From Asterella californica (lineage: Eukaryota; Streptophyta; Marchantiopsida; Marchantiales; Aytoniaceae): DNA of 64,000 nt. Each line of letters begins with the position of its first letter. The stretch's first letter is position 1. This document shows positions 10,584 to 22,291 of this stretch, one piece after another. Made by a program: the position numbers and the translations under genes. The notes below the pieces were generated by a model that did no database searches, was not told the DNA's origin, and was given only the letters and a program-made list of their open reading frames with translations. The DNA lies in the NCBI GenBank assembly GCA_036924285.1, contig JAYKYS010000002.1, positions 6,696,001 through 6,760,000 on the forward strand. The letters run 5' to 3'.

Positions 10584-10865
10584 TACGTAAGTCACTTTGA
10601 GGTGACAGCAGTTATGTACCAATAGTATATTAGCTCACACTCTTTGTAGAGTAGTATGAGTCGGAGACCCTTTTTGTCTGTACCAGTTCTGAAGTCTAAG
10701 TAAAGCTGTGCACATATCATCTCGGAATATTTCTGTTCAGTTCTCCTTCTGATTAGTTTTAACAGGCTGATCTGTTATCAGTTCTAATAGGTTGGTAGCA
10801 TTCTGTTGTGGGAGATAATTCTGTATTCTGAGAGATTTGAGAGTACAGTTCTCAGTTTTGTAACA
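10584..10865 (+). mobile_element. Left LTR fragment of the copia element
   Basis: The segment matches 11679-11960 nearly base for base from TACGTAAGTCAC to TTTTGTAACA. The first ~120 bp of the LTR are missing, apparently lost at the junction with the L2 fragment. It is followed directly by a primer-binding site. Confidence 0.85.
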
Positions 10866-10877
10866 TGGTATCAGAGC
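10866..10877 (+). other. Primer-binding site, initiator Met tRNA type
   Basis: TGGTATCAGAGC sits immediately 3' of the LTR end GTAACA. This is the standard plant copia primer-binding site for initiator methionine tRNA. Confidence 0.9.
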
Positions 10878-10940
10878 ACATGTTGCTCAAGCTAAGGTTT
10901 TAAGATTCTGATAATCTGATATTGAGTTTCTGGGGCTTTT

Positions 10941-11549
10941 TTGGACTCATCATTTCAGCAAGATAGCAACTATAGTTGTTACTTTCAGATGGATGACTGT
11001 ATTATGCTTTCGCAACAAGCATACATAAAGTCTGTACTTGGAGAGTTTCAGATGGAAGATTGCAAGTCATCAACAACACCTATGGATCAAGAAAGTGGTT
11101 TTGAGAAGAAAACAGCTGACAATATCATTGAAGAATATTTGCACAGGAAATTAATTGATGGAATTATCAGTTGGAGCCGCAAGAAGCAGAATACAGTAGC
11201 AAGGTCTTCAACGAAAGCTGAATACATTGCTCTTAGTGATGGTTCTATAACCTTGATATGGTTAAGGAATTTATTGCTGGAGATGGGAGAAAAGATATCT
11301 GGACCAACAGTATTACATGTGGATAATCAGAGTGCAATGTTCTTGACTAACAACAGGGTTATCAGAGAAAGAACAAAAGGTTTGGAGACAAGGTTACATC
11401 ATATAAGGGAGAAAATTGAAGCTAAGATAGTCAAGCTGGAATATTGTCCATCGGAAGATCAATTAGCTGATATTTTTACCAAAGCTTTACCAAAGCTAAG
11501 GTTTATACATATCAGAGATTTACTAGGTATGAAAGAAGTGATGCTCTAA
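10941..11549 (+). pseudogene. Ty1/copia pol remnant: end of reverse transcriptase plus RNase H
   Basis: About 200 codons remain of a copia polyprotein. The reverse transcriptase thumb is recognisable in QQAYIKSVLGEF and STTPMD. RNase H follows with WSRKKQNTVARSSTKAEY, the LHVDNQSAM box and HHIREKIE, then the conserved tail DQLADIFTKAL. Only about 700 bp lie between the LTRs, so gag, protease, integrase and most of the reverse transcriptase are deleted. The first Met is therefore an artefact of the deletion. The frame itself is open to a stop just before the polypurine tract, so the copy is a deletion derivative rather than a heavily mutated one. Confidence 0.9.
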
Positions 11550-11559
11550 TGAAGGAGGG

Positions 11560-11960
11560 TGTTAAATATCATTAGAAAGTCACATCAAAACTCTGCGGAA
11601 GATAAAAAGACAAAAGTAAAAAAAGGAAGAGGTGACTTGTGACATGACTTGTGACGTGAGAAGCACTGGGACAGCAGTTACGTAAGTCACTTTGAGGTGA
11701 CAGCAGTTATGTACCAATAGTATATTAGCTCACACTCTTTGTAGAGTAGTATGAGTCGGAGGCCCTTTTTGTCTGTATCAGTTCTGAAGTCTAAGTAAAG
11801 CTGTGCACATATCATCTCGGAATATTTCTGTTCAGTTCTCCTTCTGATTAGTTTTAACAGGCTGATCTGTTATCAGTTCTAATAGGCTGGTAGCATTCTG
11901 TTGTGGGAGATAATTCTGTATTCTGAGAGATTTGGGAGTACAGTTCTCAGTTTTGTAACA
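11560..11960 (+). mobile_element. Right LTR of the copia element
   Basis: This 401-bp LTR starts TGTTAAATATC after the polypurine tract GAAGGAGGG at 11551-11559 and ends TTTTGTAACA. Its last 282 bp match the left LTR fragment with only a few differences. Confidence 0.9.
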
Positions 11961-12969
11961 GGCTTTGCATCAGGCTAAAATAAATTGCAACGAACGCTGT
12001 CTTTTCAGAACAGTGTCTTAATAATATCGAACCTTCTCTACATAGTGGTGGAAATGTATATAAGGATTGTTAAATATGTCTGCACATATGTGTTAAATAG
12101 TGTAAACACAAGTCATGGACCTCGATAGATGATAGTGATGGAGTGTAGATTTACAAACAAGCTAATCTGATTTACAAGGTATATCACAGTGTCTCTAGAT
12201 CTTATACCAACTTTAGACTAAATTAAGCAGCCGGGGGCGTCAGTATCCGTTTATAGCAGCGGAACAGTCAGCATGTCACTGAATGGAGCGCAGTTGTTAA
12301 ATACATGGTACTGGAATAGCTCTTCAAATTTTAATATCCATATATGCATATTACGAAGGTGACCTTATCACAGCATTTGAATCTTTCTCTCTTCTCTCTC
12401 TGTCTTTCGAATTTGTTGTGTTCTGGTCTCGTGTACCGATGGATTGACTGCAAGATAGTCCAAGCTTCATTTGGGTTATTGTTATAATAGTAGGTGCAAT
12501 ACCTCCTTGGAACACTCGTCCAGTGCATTATAGAAGACTTAGTTTATATTCAACTCATGATCAGTTTCCATGGTGAGCTTCGAGCTCTCAGACTGATCAT
12601 GATAAAGCGATGCTAACGTATTTCAGACCGATTCCTAATTACTTTCCCTCAAGCTGACTGAAAGCTACACTACGGTAGTACTACCATCAGCATTAATGTA
12701 TCTTGATAGCGATCAGGACAAGCTGAAGCTAATGTCTTGATCCCAGTCGGTAAATACTGTGCTTGATCGACCATAACCAGAATATGAACCGTCCGACTTT
12801 TCCTGGCAGGATATCTTGCCATTCCTCAGTTTCCAGTTAGGCTATGTATTACGTATTTTCAGGGCAAAACATGACATTCGATACAAACCATATAATTTCT
12901 GGCTTTTCCCTGTTGTATGTTTCAGTGGATTATATCTGATAAACCATCCATCTTTTCCCCAAAACCAGT

Positions 12970-13268
12970 GTCTAGTTCAGAAACTGATAAACCACTGTGA
13001 CAGTTCAGGCTAGGTTAAAGTCCAGAAACTGATATGCCACTGTTTAGGCTGGGTTTAGGTCCAGACACTGATAAACACGTGTTTAAGCTAAGTTTAGATT
13101 AGAGATATCGATATGCCACTGTTTTAGCTTGGTTTAGGTTGAAAAACTAATAATGTACTCTTTAGGCTGAAGAAATTGATATGCCACTGTTTAGGCTTAG
13201 TTTAGATTTGACAAAATTGATAATTCACTGTTTAGACTTGGGAAATTGATATACAGCTGTTTACGCTC
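12970..13268 (+). repeat. Degenerate minisatellite, about eight units of 28-50 bp
   Basis: Units follow the pattern 'cagAAACTGATATGCCACTG TTTAGGCTnGGTTTAG', with length varying by loss of the middle or end. Clear copies start near 12979, 13022, 13061, 13102, 13141, 13168, 13210 and 13240. No coding potential is visible. Confidence 0.75.
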
Positions 13269-13522
13269 GTTAAAAAGTATAAATTAAACGAGAAAAACGT
13301 CAAGCAATAGTAGTTATCCGACTATTCAAAACGAGTGAACTCTATGTTCAGAAAGGGCATACATGGTTCATGTAACGTCAACCTCAGAAAGATAGTGGTT
13401 TATCAAAATAAACCACTCTTCAGAGGTATTAGGGTGCAGATGTTTAGACTGAATGTGTTCTCTGGTTCTGGATATCATGCAGATGCTTTAGAGTACACAT
13501 ACATCGTCATTGCTGTATATTC

Positions 13523-13603
13523 ACCCATGTACACTTACAAAGTGTACATGGGTATAATTTAGAGCAAACCTTTTTTTTTAAGGAAAGGTTAGCTCTAAAT
13601 TAT
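13523..13603 (+). repeat. Two adjacent hairpins, partner of the 16.2-kb cluster
   Basis: A perfect 13-bp inverted repeat (ACCCATGTACACT / AGTGTACATGGGT, 5-nt loop) spans 13523-13553. It is followed without a gap by a 20-bp inverted repeat with one mismatch at 13554-13573 / 13584-13603 (ATAATTTAGAGC and AGCTCTAAATTAT at the outer ends). In reverse orientation the two stems correspond in order and sequence to the first two stems at 16187-16266. Confidence 0.8.
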
Positions 13604-13739
13604 GCCTGAATCATTCACTTTATTTGTAAAGAAGACTTCAGTTATAGCCCGATACGTTTCAGATCTCTCACTGCACTTATGGGTTCTTCTGGTTTTCACA
13701 AGCCATGTGTTCCACTCACAAGTGAAGTCTAAATTAAGT

Positions 13740-13832
13740 TTTTTAATTTAAGTATATTAAATTTAGCATTTGACTTGGAAGTTTTTCACGTAAATATAGA
13801 TTTAGCATTTGACTTGGATGTTTTCACGAAAC
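13740..13832 (+). repeat. Two-copy direct repeat, ~45 bp
   Basis: The phrase TTTAGCATTTGACTTGGA followed by TTTTTCACG-like sequence occurs twice, near 13762 and 13803, in an AT-rich stretch. Nothing else is recognisable between 13610 and 15540. Confidence 0.6.
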
Positions 13833-16186
13833 CGGGCACGAATGTCACACGGCAACCCGGCTTCCTTCACTGCACCCCCTTAAAACAGAATTGTATTTAA
13901 ATTTACACTGTAACCTCCGCTTCCTTCACTGTACAAGTCCATGGGGAAGGATATTGACTCCAAGCAGCAAGGAGTTTGATTCCTCTGAAAATAACATATT
14001 AGGGGAGTAAAAGTTGGAATCTTTTCTATATATTCTTCCCGTACGAGGTGGAGTCACGACTTCGGTTTAATATTCACGGACGATATTGCCCACTGCATTT
14101 CTTTATTCATTTTCATCTATTTTGAATGTGAGTTATTACAATTGAAAACTGAATGCTAGGCCTATGAATTCCAACTGACAGAGGCAACAACTGATTAATA
14201 ATGGTACAGTTTTTGCAATTCAAAAAGTCACTTCTCTATGAATCGCTAATTTTCCTAATGCATTTACATAATTATCAGTTGATTGTGGAAACCGAAAACT
14301 TTTAAAGGATATATTTTTGGTCGTACAATGTATTTGGTCTTGTAATGTTACGATAATTACAGGAGGGAAGGAATAGCTTAGATCTAGTAGATATCAAATC
14401 GCTAATGAATATATAAAGACAATTGTCAAATTCTAGAAGTTGTTTCTTCAGTTCAGCTGGAGATGTCAATACAAACACCATGTTGAACAAAACGTACTGA
14501 ATTAAGAAATGGATGAACCTACAATAAAAGAAGAATACACTACCTACATGGATAAATAAAAAACCAGTTGAATGATACACTTCTTGTTGTGTCCAAAAGC
14601 CAACTCTTAAAGGTGATTACAAAACTTTTAACTTTAGCATGTAGTTTCTTCACCATTGGACATTCGTCGAGAAAAGAACTCGTGGAATCTCATTCAGACA
14701 TCCTTTTAAGGCATTCTCATCTATGTCAATGTCTTCGGTGGAATTGCTCATATGCTGTACTACAGTTGTAGGCACTCAAAAGCTTCAACATACGTCAATC
14801 AAGGGTTCACTTCGAATTATTTGTACATACGAGCCAAAGCATAAATCAAATACTCTATATTATTTCTCAGTTAAGTATAAAAAAGATATTTTATATTAAA
14901 ATGTACATAAAAGTGTCATCTTTATTTTTTAAAATTTTATTTTACTTTACAACTTAAAAAAGATATACAAATACCTATTTTTAAAAAACAAGTTTTTAAC
15001 ACTTTTCCAGTTTGGAATAAAAAATACTCTGTTTTATTTCCGTTTATGTTTAACAAAATTAACTAGCAAACTCCTCAAAAGATGTTCATACATCATGAAC
15101 TATTCATCCTCCTTGCAGTCTATCTAAACAGACCGTATATTTTCTTAACAAAACAACAAACAATTTGACAATGTATGAAAGCCTTAACAATCGATGAAAC
15201 ATATTGTAGTAGAAGATTAGCACGCAACTGAATACAAAATGATCAGCTCCTTTGTGCCTGCAAGTTTAGGTGAAATGTAAACGCAAAGATTCCAACCACC
15301 TCTTCCATCGCTCTGCTTCCAGTTTCGTCCACTGAAGAAAAGAATGACCGCAAAGTGCACGCGGAAGTCACATACATGCAATCCAAGTTGTTGTGATTTA
15401 TATATGTTTTTCTTATTTATCTTATTCCCCCTGCCGGCCCTCTCTTATTACGTGCAGTGAAGGTTAGAGAGAGAAGGGAGTAGAGCATCTACAGGAAAGT
15501 CGTTGTCGCTGAAAAGTTTTCGAGAATAGTTGCGGAAGTATTTTTGCCGAGAAAGGACAGTAATGACAACTCTTGGACACTCCATGACGCATTGTATCAC
15601 AAAAAATCTTCACATGCATTCAAAGTGGGGACGGTATTCTTTACATCCAAAGTATGTTCGGGTGTCAAAAAACATGAAACACGCTATGCAATAAATAGCC
15701 AATGGATGGAAAGACTTCATCAAGCCTTACAAGAGAGAGAGACCCGAAAGACCAAGCTACCAACGCCTCGAAGAGAGGAAGAATATCCTGTCCCACGACC
15801 TTGTACAAGAACAAGAAAAAAAATGATAGAAATACAAAACTGAAGAAAGCGTAGAGAAATATTTCAGTTCACGTCGGTGCTCAATAGAGAAATATTTCAG
15901 TTCACGTCTTCAAGGAAGTGGGCCAAAATTTCATGTTTTACTGCAGTGAGAAGTCCGCCGCAGTGCAAGTCAAAACTCTGTGTAATTTAAACTTCTATAT
16001 TTAACTTTCTATATATAAATTTATATATTTGAATTTCTATATTTAAAAATCCAATTTAAACTACTTTTACGAGAACACAACACGTGATCACTAGAGAAAC
16101 AGAGAAACCATAAGCAGCTGCAGCAACTGGAACCTGCGCAGCTATAACTCAAGGCTTATCAACGAATGAAACAATCTTAGAGACAA

Positions 16187-16386
16187 TAATTAAGAGCTAA
16201 CTCTTCGTAACAGAAGGATTAACTCTTAATTACGCCTCATGTACAGTTCCTGAATGTACATGAGGCTCATATCCTCATTATGAGGATATGTAGAGGAGCT
16301 AAGTGTCTCTTCCGACTAGGTCCTTTAACACGTCTAATGCCTCCCGCCAGACTGGCAGTTATACACTGAAGGGTATAACTGCCAGT
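16187..16386 (+). repeat. Cluster of four consecutive hairpins
   Basis: H1, 16187-16232: 20-bp arms with 17 matches, outer part TAATTAAGAG. H2, 16234-16266: perfect 12-bp arms GCCTCATGTACA / TGTACATGAGGC. H3, 16268-16290: CATATCCTCA / TGAGGATATG with a 3-nt loop. H4, 16351-16386: perfect 14-bp arms ACTGGCAGTTATAC / GTATAACTGCCAGT. There is no ORF across them. H1 and H2 recur at 13523-13603 with changed but still paired bases. Confidence 0.8.
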
Positions 16387-18437
16387 CCTGCAGCTTTTGA
16401 TAACTATTGCAGTCGCGATAGCTATCATCTTCTCATCACACATTCTTTACTTTCGTAATCTTTGGAGAAAAGAGTAGTCTCACGTGCCGCGACTATCGCT
16501 TCGCGTCAGTTCCACTTGGCACAACATCCCGCTGAACGATGATGAGCAGCAGAACCAGCATGATCTCTCTCGCCGGATAATGCAATCGCTTCAGCGACAG
16601 CCGAAAAGAGATGATGCCTATGAATGAATGCTTGAGAAGGAAGAAGAGGAGGAGACACAAAGAATCATTCGGTTTCTTCTTTTTTTCTTGGTCTATCCGA
16701 ACATATCGGCTACCTGAGATCTTTTCCCTTCATTGCTAACACCTCGAACTGCACCAATGGTGACCACCGCCACAACCGAGAATCCTCGCTGCTCTACCCG
16801 CGCTATCAGTCGACTAGAACAAACGAACGAACAACTCGGATGATGGTTCGGTATTTCGAGGAACGTCACAAGAATGCCCTTGTGTTCACGATCATCGCAT
16901 TGATTCTCTTCGTGCACTCTATCAGCAGCAGGAGCTCACACATTGACGATGACGAGAACTAGAAACAGTGAGAAAGAACTTGAATTTGGAATTCGCACGA
17001 TGACGTCTGCAATGCATATGGTCCGTGGGACGACTGCAACCGCACTTCAGGATAACCGGCTAGTACTGCGGATCGGTCGACTGTCCTCTCCGTCTCAAGA
17101 CTACAGCTTAGAGAGCAGCTTGGAGCTTTGAGACGGCAGTTCCCTTTGTTATAATGCTTGAATCCACAAGATAGTAGTGGGACTTGAATAGAGTAGACAT
17201 AGAGTAGACACTGAGAGGCATTCGGTTTCTCTTCTGATACGTTCAGATTAAATCCAGATTACGTCTTCCTCCTCGAGCTCCGAATCAAGGAAGGTCCGAA
17301 AAGTTTAGATCAGCTTTTTCGTTTACAAGTTGGGCCAGATGTGAAAACTCCAAGGGCCTGCTTATCAGACTCCCAATTCCGCAAGAGGGACTCCGAAGAT
17401 GAGCTTCTAATGATAGAAGCAGACTTGCATATTCTGTGACCAAGAAGACTAGTTTAAATACTTCATGCATATTGCATGGCAAGGTTTTCTTATGGAGAAC
17501 ATTAAACAGAGATGGCATGAGAAGTTTCGAGTGGAGATTCAATGAATTTACCTCCACGGTAAGTTTGCTGAATGATTCTTACTGTTGGTTGATTCAGGTG
17601 AGCATAGGCCCCCAAACATAAGTAGTTCAGTAGCTTATGCTCTTTGAGGACCAAGAGCATAAACTCTCCTGCCCAGGACAAATTGTATGAAGCTAACTTC
17701 CTATCGATCTATTCATACTGGTGATCATCTCTCTGTTTACTTTCATGTAGCCGTCAATGAAGGTGAAGCTTACCGGCTCTCCATGAGACGTCTCTCGTAA
17801 GATTTCTCACTGGTCTCATGGTCATTGCAAAGGTGGTCAACTTACAAGCACGAAACTGGGTATATCCACTTTCAGCAAACAGCAGATGAAGCTCTCATGG
17901 AGTACAAGAACGTACAGAGTACCGGTCTCAGTTTCAAAACGCGTAATAGTTCAAGTATTCTCCTGTGATTTTGTGCAATCTCCCAAAAACCTCTAGATCC
18001 ACATAGAAAAGGAGTGATGTAGAGGATCGGTGGATGCTAGTAAAGAGGACCTTGTGAGAAGCCCACGTCAATGGCACACTTTGATGTTCATCAGTGTTTC
18101 AATCTGCACAGTAATATCTCATATTATCTCTCAATGTTACTTGGCAACCACATATAAATCTAAAATACCACGAAATAATCTGAACGTTTAGGTAAAGACG
18201 TGCCAGATGGTTCTATCAAGGGAGGGTTCATGCTCCCACCTGTTCGATGACTCGAAGCTTGGAAACAATAACTGTCAATATGGATACTCTGGTTGTCATG
18301 CAAACTCAGATAAACTGTTGAATGTGATCCATAAATGTAAATCTTACGGCCTACTGAAAAGAGTCCCACGTTCCAGTCTCCGAGTGGCAGCCAGTGTCCT
18401 TTTCTCATATAAGCTAGCTTCTCGACTGCGCAAACTG

Positions 18438-18575
18438 AAGCTTGAAAGAAGAAGGTAGCGAATGGACTGTACAAACAACAAGAAGCTAGCGAATGGAGTA
18501 GCAAACCGAAGCTTGATAGAAGAAGGTAGCGAATGGACTGTTTCTGCAAAGCGAAGCTAGCGAATGGACTAGCAA
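18438..18575 (+). repeat. Two-copy tandem repeat, ~70 bp
   Basis: GAAGCTTGAAAGAAGAAGG...TAGCGAATGGACTG...GAAGCTAGCGAATGGA.TAGCAAA is present twice in a row. The surrounding 16.4-18.4 kb shows no gene I can support. Confidence 0.7.
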
Positions 18576-18781
18576 AATAAAAAATACTGAGTAAAATGTA
18601 AAGTAAATTGCAAAATACAGAGCCCCGAGGCATGCTTCAGATGAAAGAAGTGAAGGCATATATGAAAATGCATGTTAACATGACCTATTTGCCTCCCTAT
18701 CTCGATATAGCTCAACTGAAAAATGAACAAAAGGCTGTTTTCTGTCATCATCGACTGAAATGAAATAACGACCCTAAAGAT

Positions 18782-19800
18782 TTATCCTCTGAAACATAGA
18801 AATGTTCCCAATACCTCCCGAACTTCTTGAGCACCTTCTCCAACCCCATCTGAACGTGTTGGTGGTCGAACTTCTCGTGGGACATCCTCGACTTGAGAGA
18901 GATCCATATCTGCACGTTTTATCAAAATGTTGTGTAGTATACAACACGCGTGCACAATGTTCGGAGCCCAGTCGACTGAAGAAATAATCCCCATGTCCAA
19001 AATTCACCACTTCTGTTTAAGTAATCCAAAGGCACGTTCTATCATCATTCGACCTCGTACATGAGCATCGTTGTATATGCGTTCGATTGCTGAGCCATCG
19101 GACCGATGGCTATAAGAGATCATCATCCATGGATGAAGTTGATACCCACTATCGTCTAGCAAGTATGAGCTGAGAGAGTAACCATCATTGATACGAATGA
19201 CAAGAGAAGTTAGATGTGTACCAGCCATCACCTTATGATAGAATTCGGATTTTCTAAGAAGCCTTTTGTCATTCACTGACTCGGCATTCCTACGAATATG
19301 TCGAGAAAGACTCCCTCGCTATCTACTATACCCTGCATTAACACCGAATAGAAGCCTTTTTTATTGTAGTAGTCCGCAACCAACTCACGTCCAGGGGGGG
19401 CTTTGATGAGAATATGAGTCTCCTCGATAGCCCCCTGGCAATTTGATAACCCGCAAATATTATGAAAACCTTGACTCACTCTCACCATCTCTCCATCCGT
19501 AGGCCAAGTCAAGTACCGACTGCCTAGAATGGTTACTACTGCACGAACACCTTCAGCTACTATACACTTAACAGTGGACTCTCCAATGCCAAATAATTCC
19601 CCGATGTTAAAGTAAGTAGACACATGCGCCAGCCGATAAATCACAATACCCAGCCTTACTTGAACGGGCACTGCACGTCGAAAAGAAGTGTCTACGCGCT
19701 CTAGCATCGGATCAACTTGCTCTAACAGTAAAAAAAAGTGGACTTTCTCATTCTCATGTTGCGTATCCATCTATCCTCACCATAAATACTCATCAAGCAG
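18782..19800 (-). pseudogene. PIF/Harbinger DDE transposase, frameshifted
   Basis: This is the minus-strand coding remnant of a HARBI1-type nuclease, which cuts and rejoins Harbinger transposon ends. N-terminal MRKSTFF and the helix-turn-helix-like FNIGELFGIGESTV lead into the DDE core. The first catalytic motif reads CQGAIEETHI, where GAIDGTHI is usual. Next come YYNKKGFYS and QGIVDSEGVF with the second Asp, then YLLDDSGY and RGRMMIERAFGLLK with the catalytic Glu, then HACCILHN. Three lesions are visible: a shift in an A8 run near 19730, a shift near 19277 in the GMPS/VND region, and an in-frame TGA at about 19004. With the first Asp also changed to Glu, the protein is very unlikely to work. 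Confidence 0.85.
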
Positions 19801-20115
19801 TGGTCAAACCAAGCAGCAGATCTATGTTTCACCCACCACCTAATCTCTTGTTTTTCCCAGATATGCGTCATCGTTATGAGAGCAGTAAACCTCTCATATG
19901 TAGCTTCTGATCTTGCATGACCCCAACCTGAACGTCTTCTCTTCTGAGTGATCGTCATTGCTCTTTGATCATTTATGCACTCCAGTATTGACTGGAACAA
20001 CACACCCAATGTAAGCAACGCTCCACTGATATAGGTTATACAGTCCCACAACCCACCTACAAACATGCAATGCAGTAAACAAGCTTTCAAGAACAGAATT
20101 GAAACAAACTTACAG

Positions 20116-20633
20116 TTAAGAGCCTCTCTGGGCGAGCTTGTCAAAGGCATCAACCATGGCATTGAGAACTGAACATATAGACTGACAGTTTACAGCGAGT
20201 TGATCGAGTGCTCGAATTTCCAACTCGTGTTGTTTATCGAATCGAGCAGATTCCTTGTCATCACGAAACTCCTCTACTCGCTGCAACTCTGTTCTGAATT
20301 CACGGAATGCATCCACAATGAATTTCTGATTATCGTCAGATTGCCTCTTACGCTTTCCTTGACTATGAGAAGAGTCGGAAGGATTTGAAGGTTCCATCTC
20401 TGGAGGAGAGTCATCCAACCCATCCTCTTGCATACTGGAATCAGCAAAAGATGGAGGGTAATACATGGTCGACCTCCCATGAACTCGTCCATGAGTTCAA
20501 ACCAAGTCTCTTCGTAAGCGGACGGTAAATCATTTGCCCTTCTGTTAGCAGCACTCATCGATTGAATGCCTCGTTCCCTGAACGAGCATTCCAATCTTTT
20601 ATTTTTTTGTATCCAGACAAGCAGAAATTTCAT
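20116..20633 (-). pseudogene. Harbinger accessory Myb/SANT-like ORF, remnant
   Basis: Directly upstream of the transposase on the minus strand lie two overlapping frames. One reads NRRANDLPSAYEETWFELMDEF, which fits the distal part of a Myb/SANT-like DNA-binding domain. The other carries a basic GKRKRQ stretch and a helical region rich in E, R and L (about 20130-20330). Plant PIF elements carry such a second protein, which helps the transposase bind DNA and enter the nucleus. The Myb helices are incomplete and the two frames need a shift to join, so I call it broken. The assignment rests largely on neighbourhood and layout. Confidence 0.55.
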
Positions 20634-20660
20634 TTAGATTTAGCTTGTTTCGGATCACAA

Positions 20661-22067
20661 TGAACACCTTTCGCTCTCATTCTCAAGATGATAGCCTCCC
20701 ACTTGGCAAGAGACGTTATTATGACGTTGTCCCGCAACTTGACGGCTACATGCTTGACTTCTACTCCGACGCTTGAGTTTAGTAGTTCTAGAAGTTAGCT
20801 CATATTACTTCTAGTCCTTTATGTATATGTTTGTGTTAACGATGTTAATACTATTTTGAGTCTTAGTAGGTTGATTATCATGTTGATAGGGCTTAAGCTC
20901 ATGGGTTGTATTTGCGTGTTGCCCATGCACGCTTTCTAGCTGATTTAAGCTATTTTTCGGGGATGCGTGTCATTTTAGGTAGTTTAAGTTTTATGCTGGC
21001 ACTCTAGGGGGCTTGACGTGGTAGCCTATGAGTGTAGATAAGTTACCAGGTAGTTTAAGGCACAAAAGGACAGTCAAGTGGAGCTATGAACTCCCATTGG
21101 TCCATTTTTGTCTTTTGTAAAACTCTAAGTTTAGAAACAGAGCTCTAGAGTGGATTTTGAGTAATTGGTGAGGGTTCTTCGAAATCTGAGAGCACAGGGA
21201 GAGAGAGCTCGTCATGCCAAGCACTTCTAGTGAAATTTTCGATCGATTTGAGACAATAAAGATGAAATTATGACCAATTGAAGTTCGAATTGTGCTAGAA
21301 TTGAATCACTTTTGTTGGATTTAGGGTTTTCAGTGTCACTCGCAGCAGATTTGAGGAAATTGCTTCAAAACTTCGAGGTTGTGTTCTTTGCTAGCAGGGC
21401 TACGATTTCCCAAAAAGTTTCATATCGATTGAGCGACTGAGTAAATCAGGGCGGCCGCTGAAGCTGAGGGGGTCTGAAAAGCTCTTAATCTAGAGCAGTG
21501 ACTTCAGAGGAGGAGATCTGGAGTTCTGTGTACATTCAGGAGTCCCAACTTCACAGGGATGTTCAACATCCTGTAGACTTCAAATAGTGTGAGAATATTT
21601 GAAATTCATCGAGCCAATCTTCTGTTATAGGTTGAAATAGCCATCTGGGTACCAAAAATTGCCATAGTTTTCTTACTCAGAACTTTTCTGTCAACATCTC
21701 GGTGCTAGAATTTTATCTCAGGCTGAAACTTCGTGTGTGTGTCCAGTAGTACCTCATTTACATGTAGGGGAAGTTTAGAAGTCTAAACCTTTATAGTTTT
21801 CCTCTCCTTGAGTGTCAAAGTTCACCGTCTAAATCTATTACTACTAGTTAGACCTAAATTTCACTTTTTGAGCATATTAGAGGATCATACACACCTGTGT
21901 GAGTGTTTATAGCCCATGTTGTGACCTGAAAGCCAACCTCTTGAGTAAACAACCACAGCCAGAAGCCCGGCGCTTTCCTAGGTAGACGGATCACACTCCG
22001 ACATACTCTCTTTTCGGTGAACTTGACGTAAAACACCTAGGGTGGGAGTTTTCTTGAGAGTGTTACA
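20661..22067 (+). mobile_element. L2 LTR, 5' LTR of a mosaic element
   Basis: The LTR probably begins near 20661 (CTCATTCTCAAGAT at about 20681 matches the start of LTR5) and ends GAGTGTTACA at 22067. A PBS-like GGATCAGATATC follows. A reversed partial copy occupies 9292-10583. The exact start is uncertain by about 20 bp because the reversed copy is truncated there. Confidence 0.7.
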
Positions 22068-22079
22068 GGATCAGATATC

Positions 22080-22291
22080 ATGACCAACCAAGGATCATCA
22101 AGTGGAGGTGTTGCTGCTGCTCAGCAACCTGTTCAGTTGGATGCTGCTACGATGAAGATGTTCTAAGCTTTTCCCATGTTTATGCAGCAGCAGCAGAGCA
22201 CAAAGAGGAAGGAGGTATTAGCAACCAAGGTGTTGCAATCTGTGGTGCATCAGATGGACCAGTTCAAGGGGACAGATATTTCCAAGTACGT
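22080..22291 (+). pseudogene. gypsy gag N-terminal stub
   Basis: Starting at an ATG 12 nt after the LTR end, about 70 codons resemble the gag of the element at 39 kb. LQSVVHQMDQFKGTDISKY here corresponds to LQAVVKKLGRFDERNITKY there. An in-frame TAA lies at 22164-22166, and gag stops abruptly where LTR1 sequence begins at 22292. Capsid, nucleocapsid and pol are absent, so this is a dead internal-deletion product. Confidence 0.75.

Noticed and set aside
12557..12613. TCATGATCAGT...ACTGATCATGA inverted repeat, similar to one near 27560
   Set aside because: Arms of 10-11 bp built on the palindrome TGATCA can arise by chance; no other shared sequence around them.
12970..13268. CRISPR-like repeat-spacer array
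   Set aside because: Unit length varies from 28 to 50 bp, no unique spacers of constant size, and this is plant nuclear DNA; it is a degenerate minisatellite.
15544..15843. 99-codon plus-strand ORF as a host gene
   Set aside because: No recognisable domain or conserved motif, weak start context and a low-complexity basic tail; a chance frame cannot be excluded.
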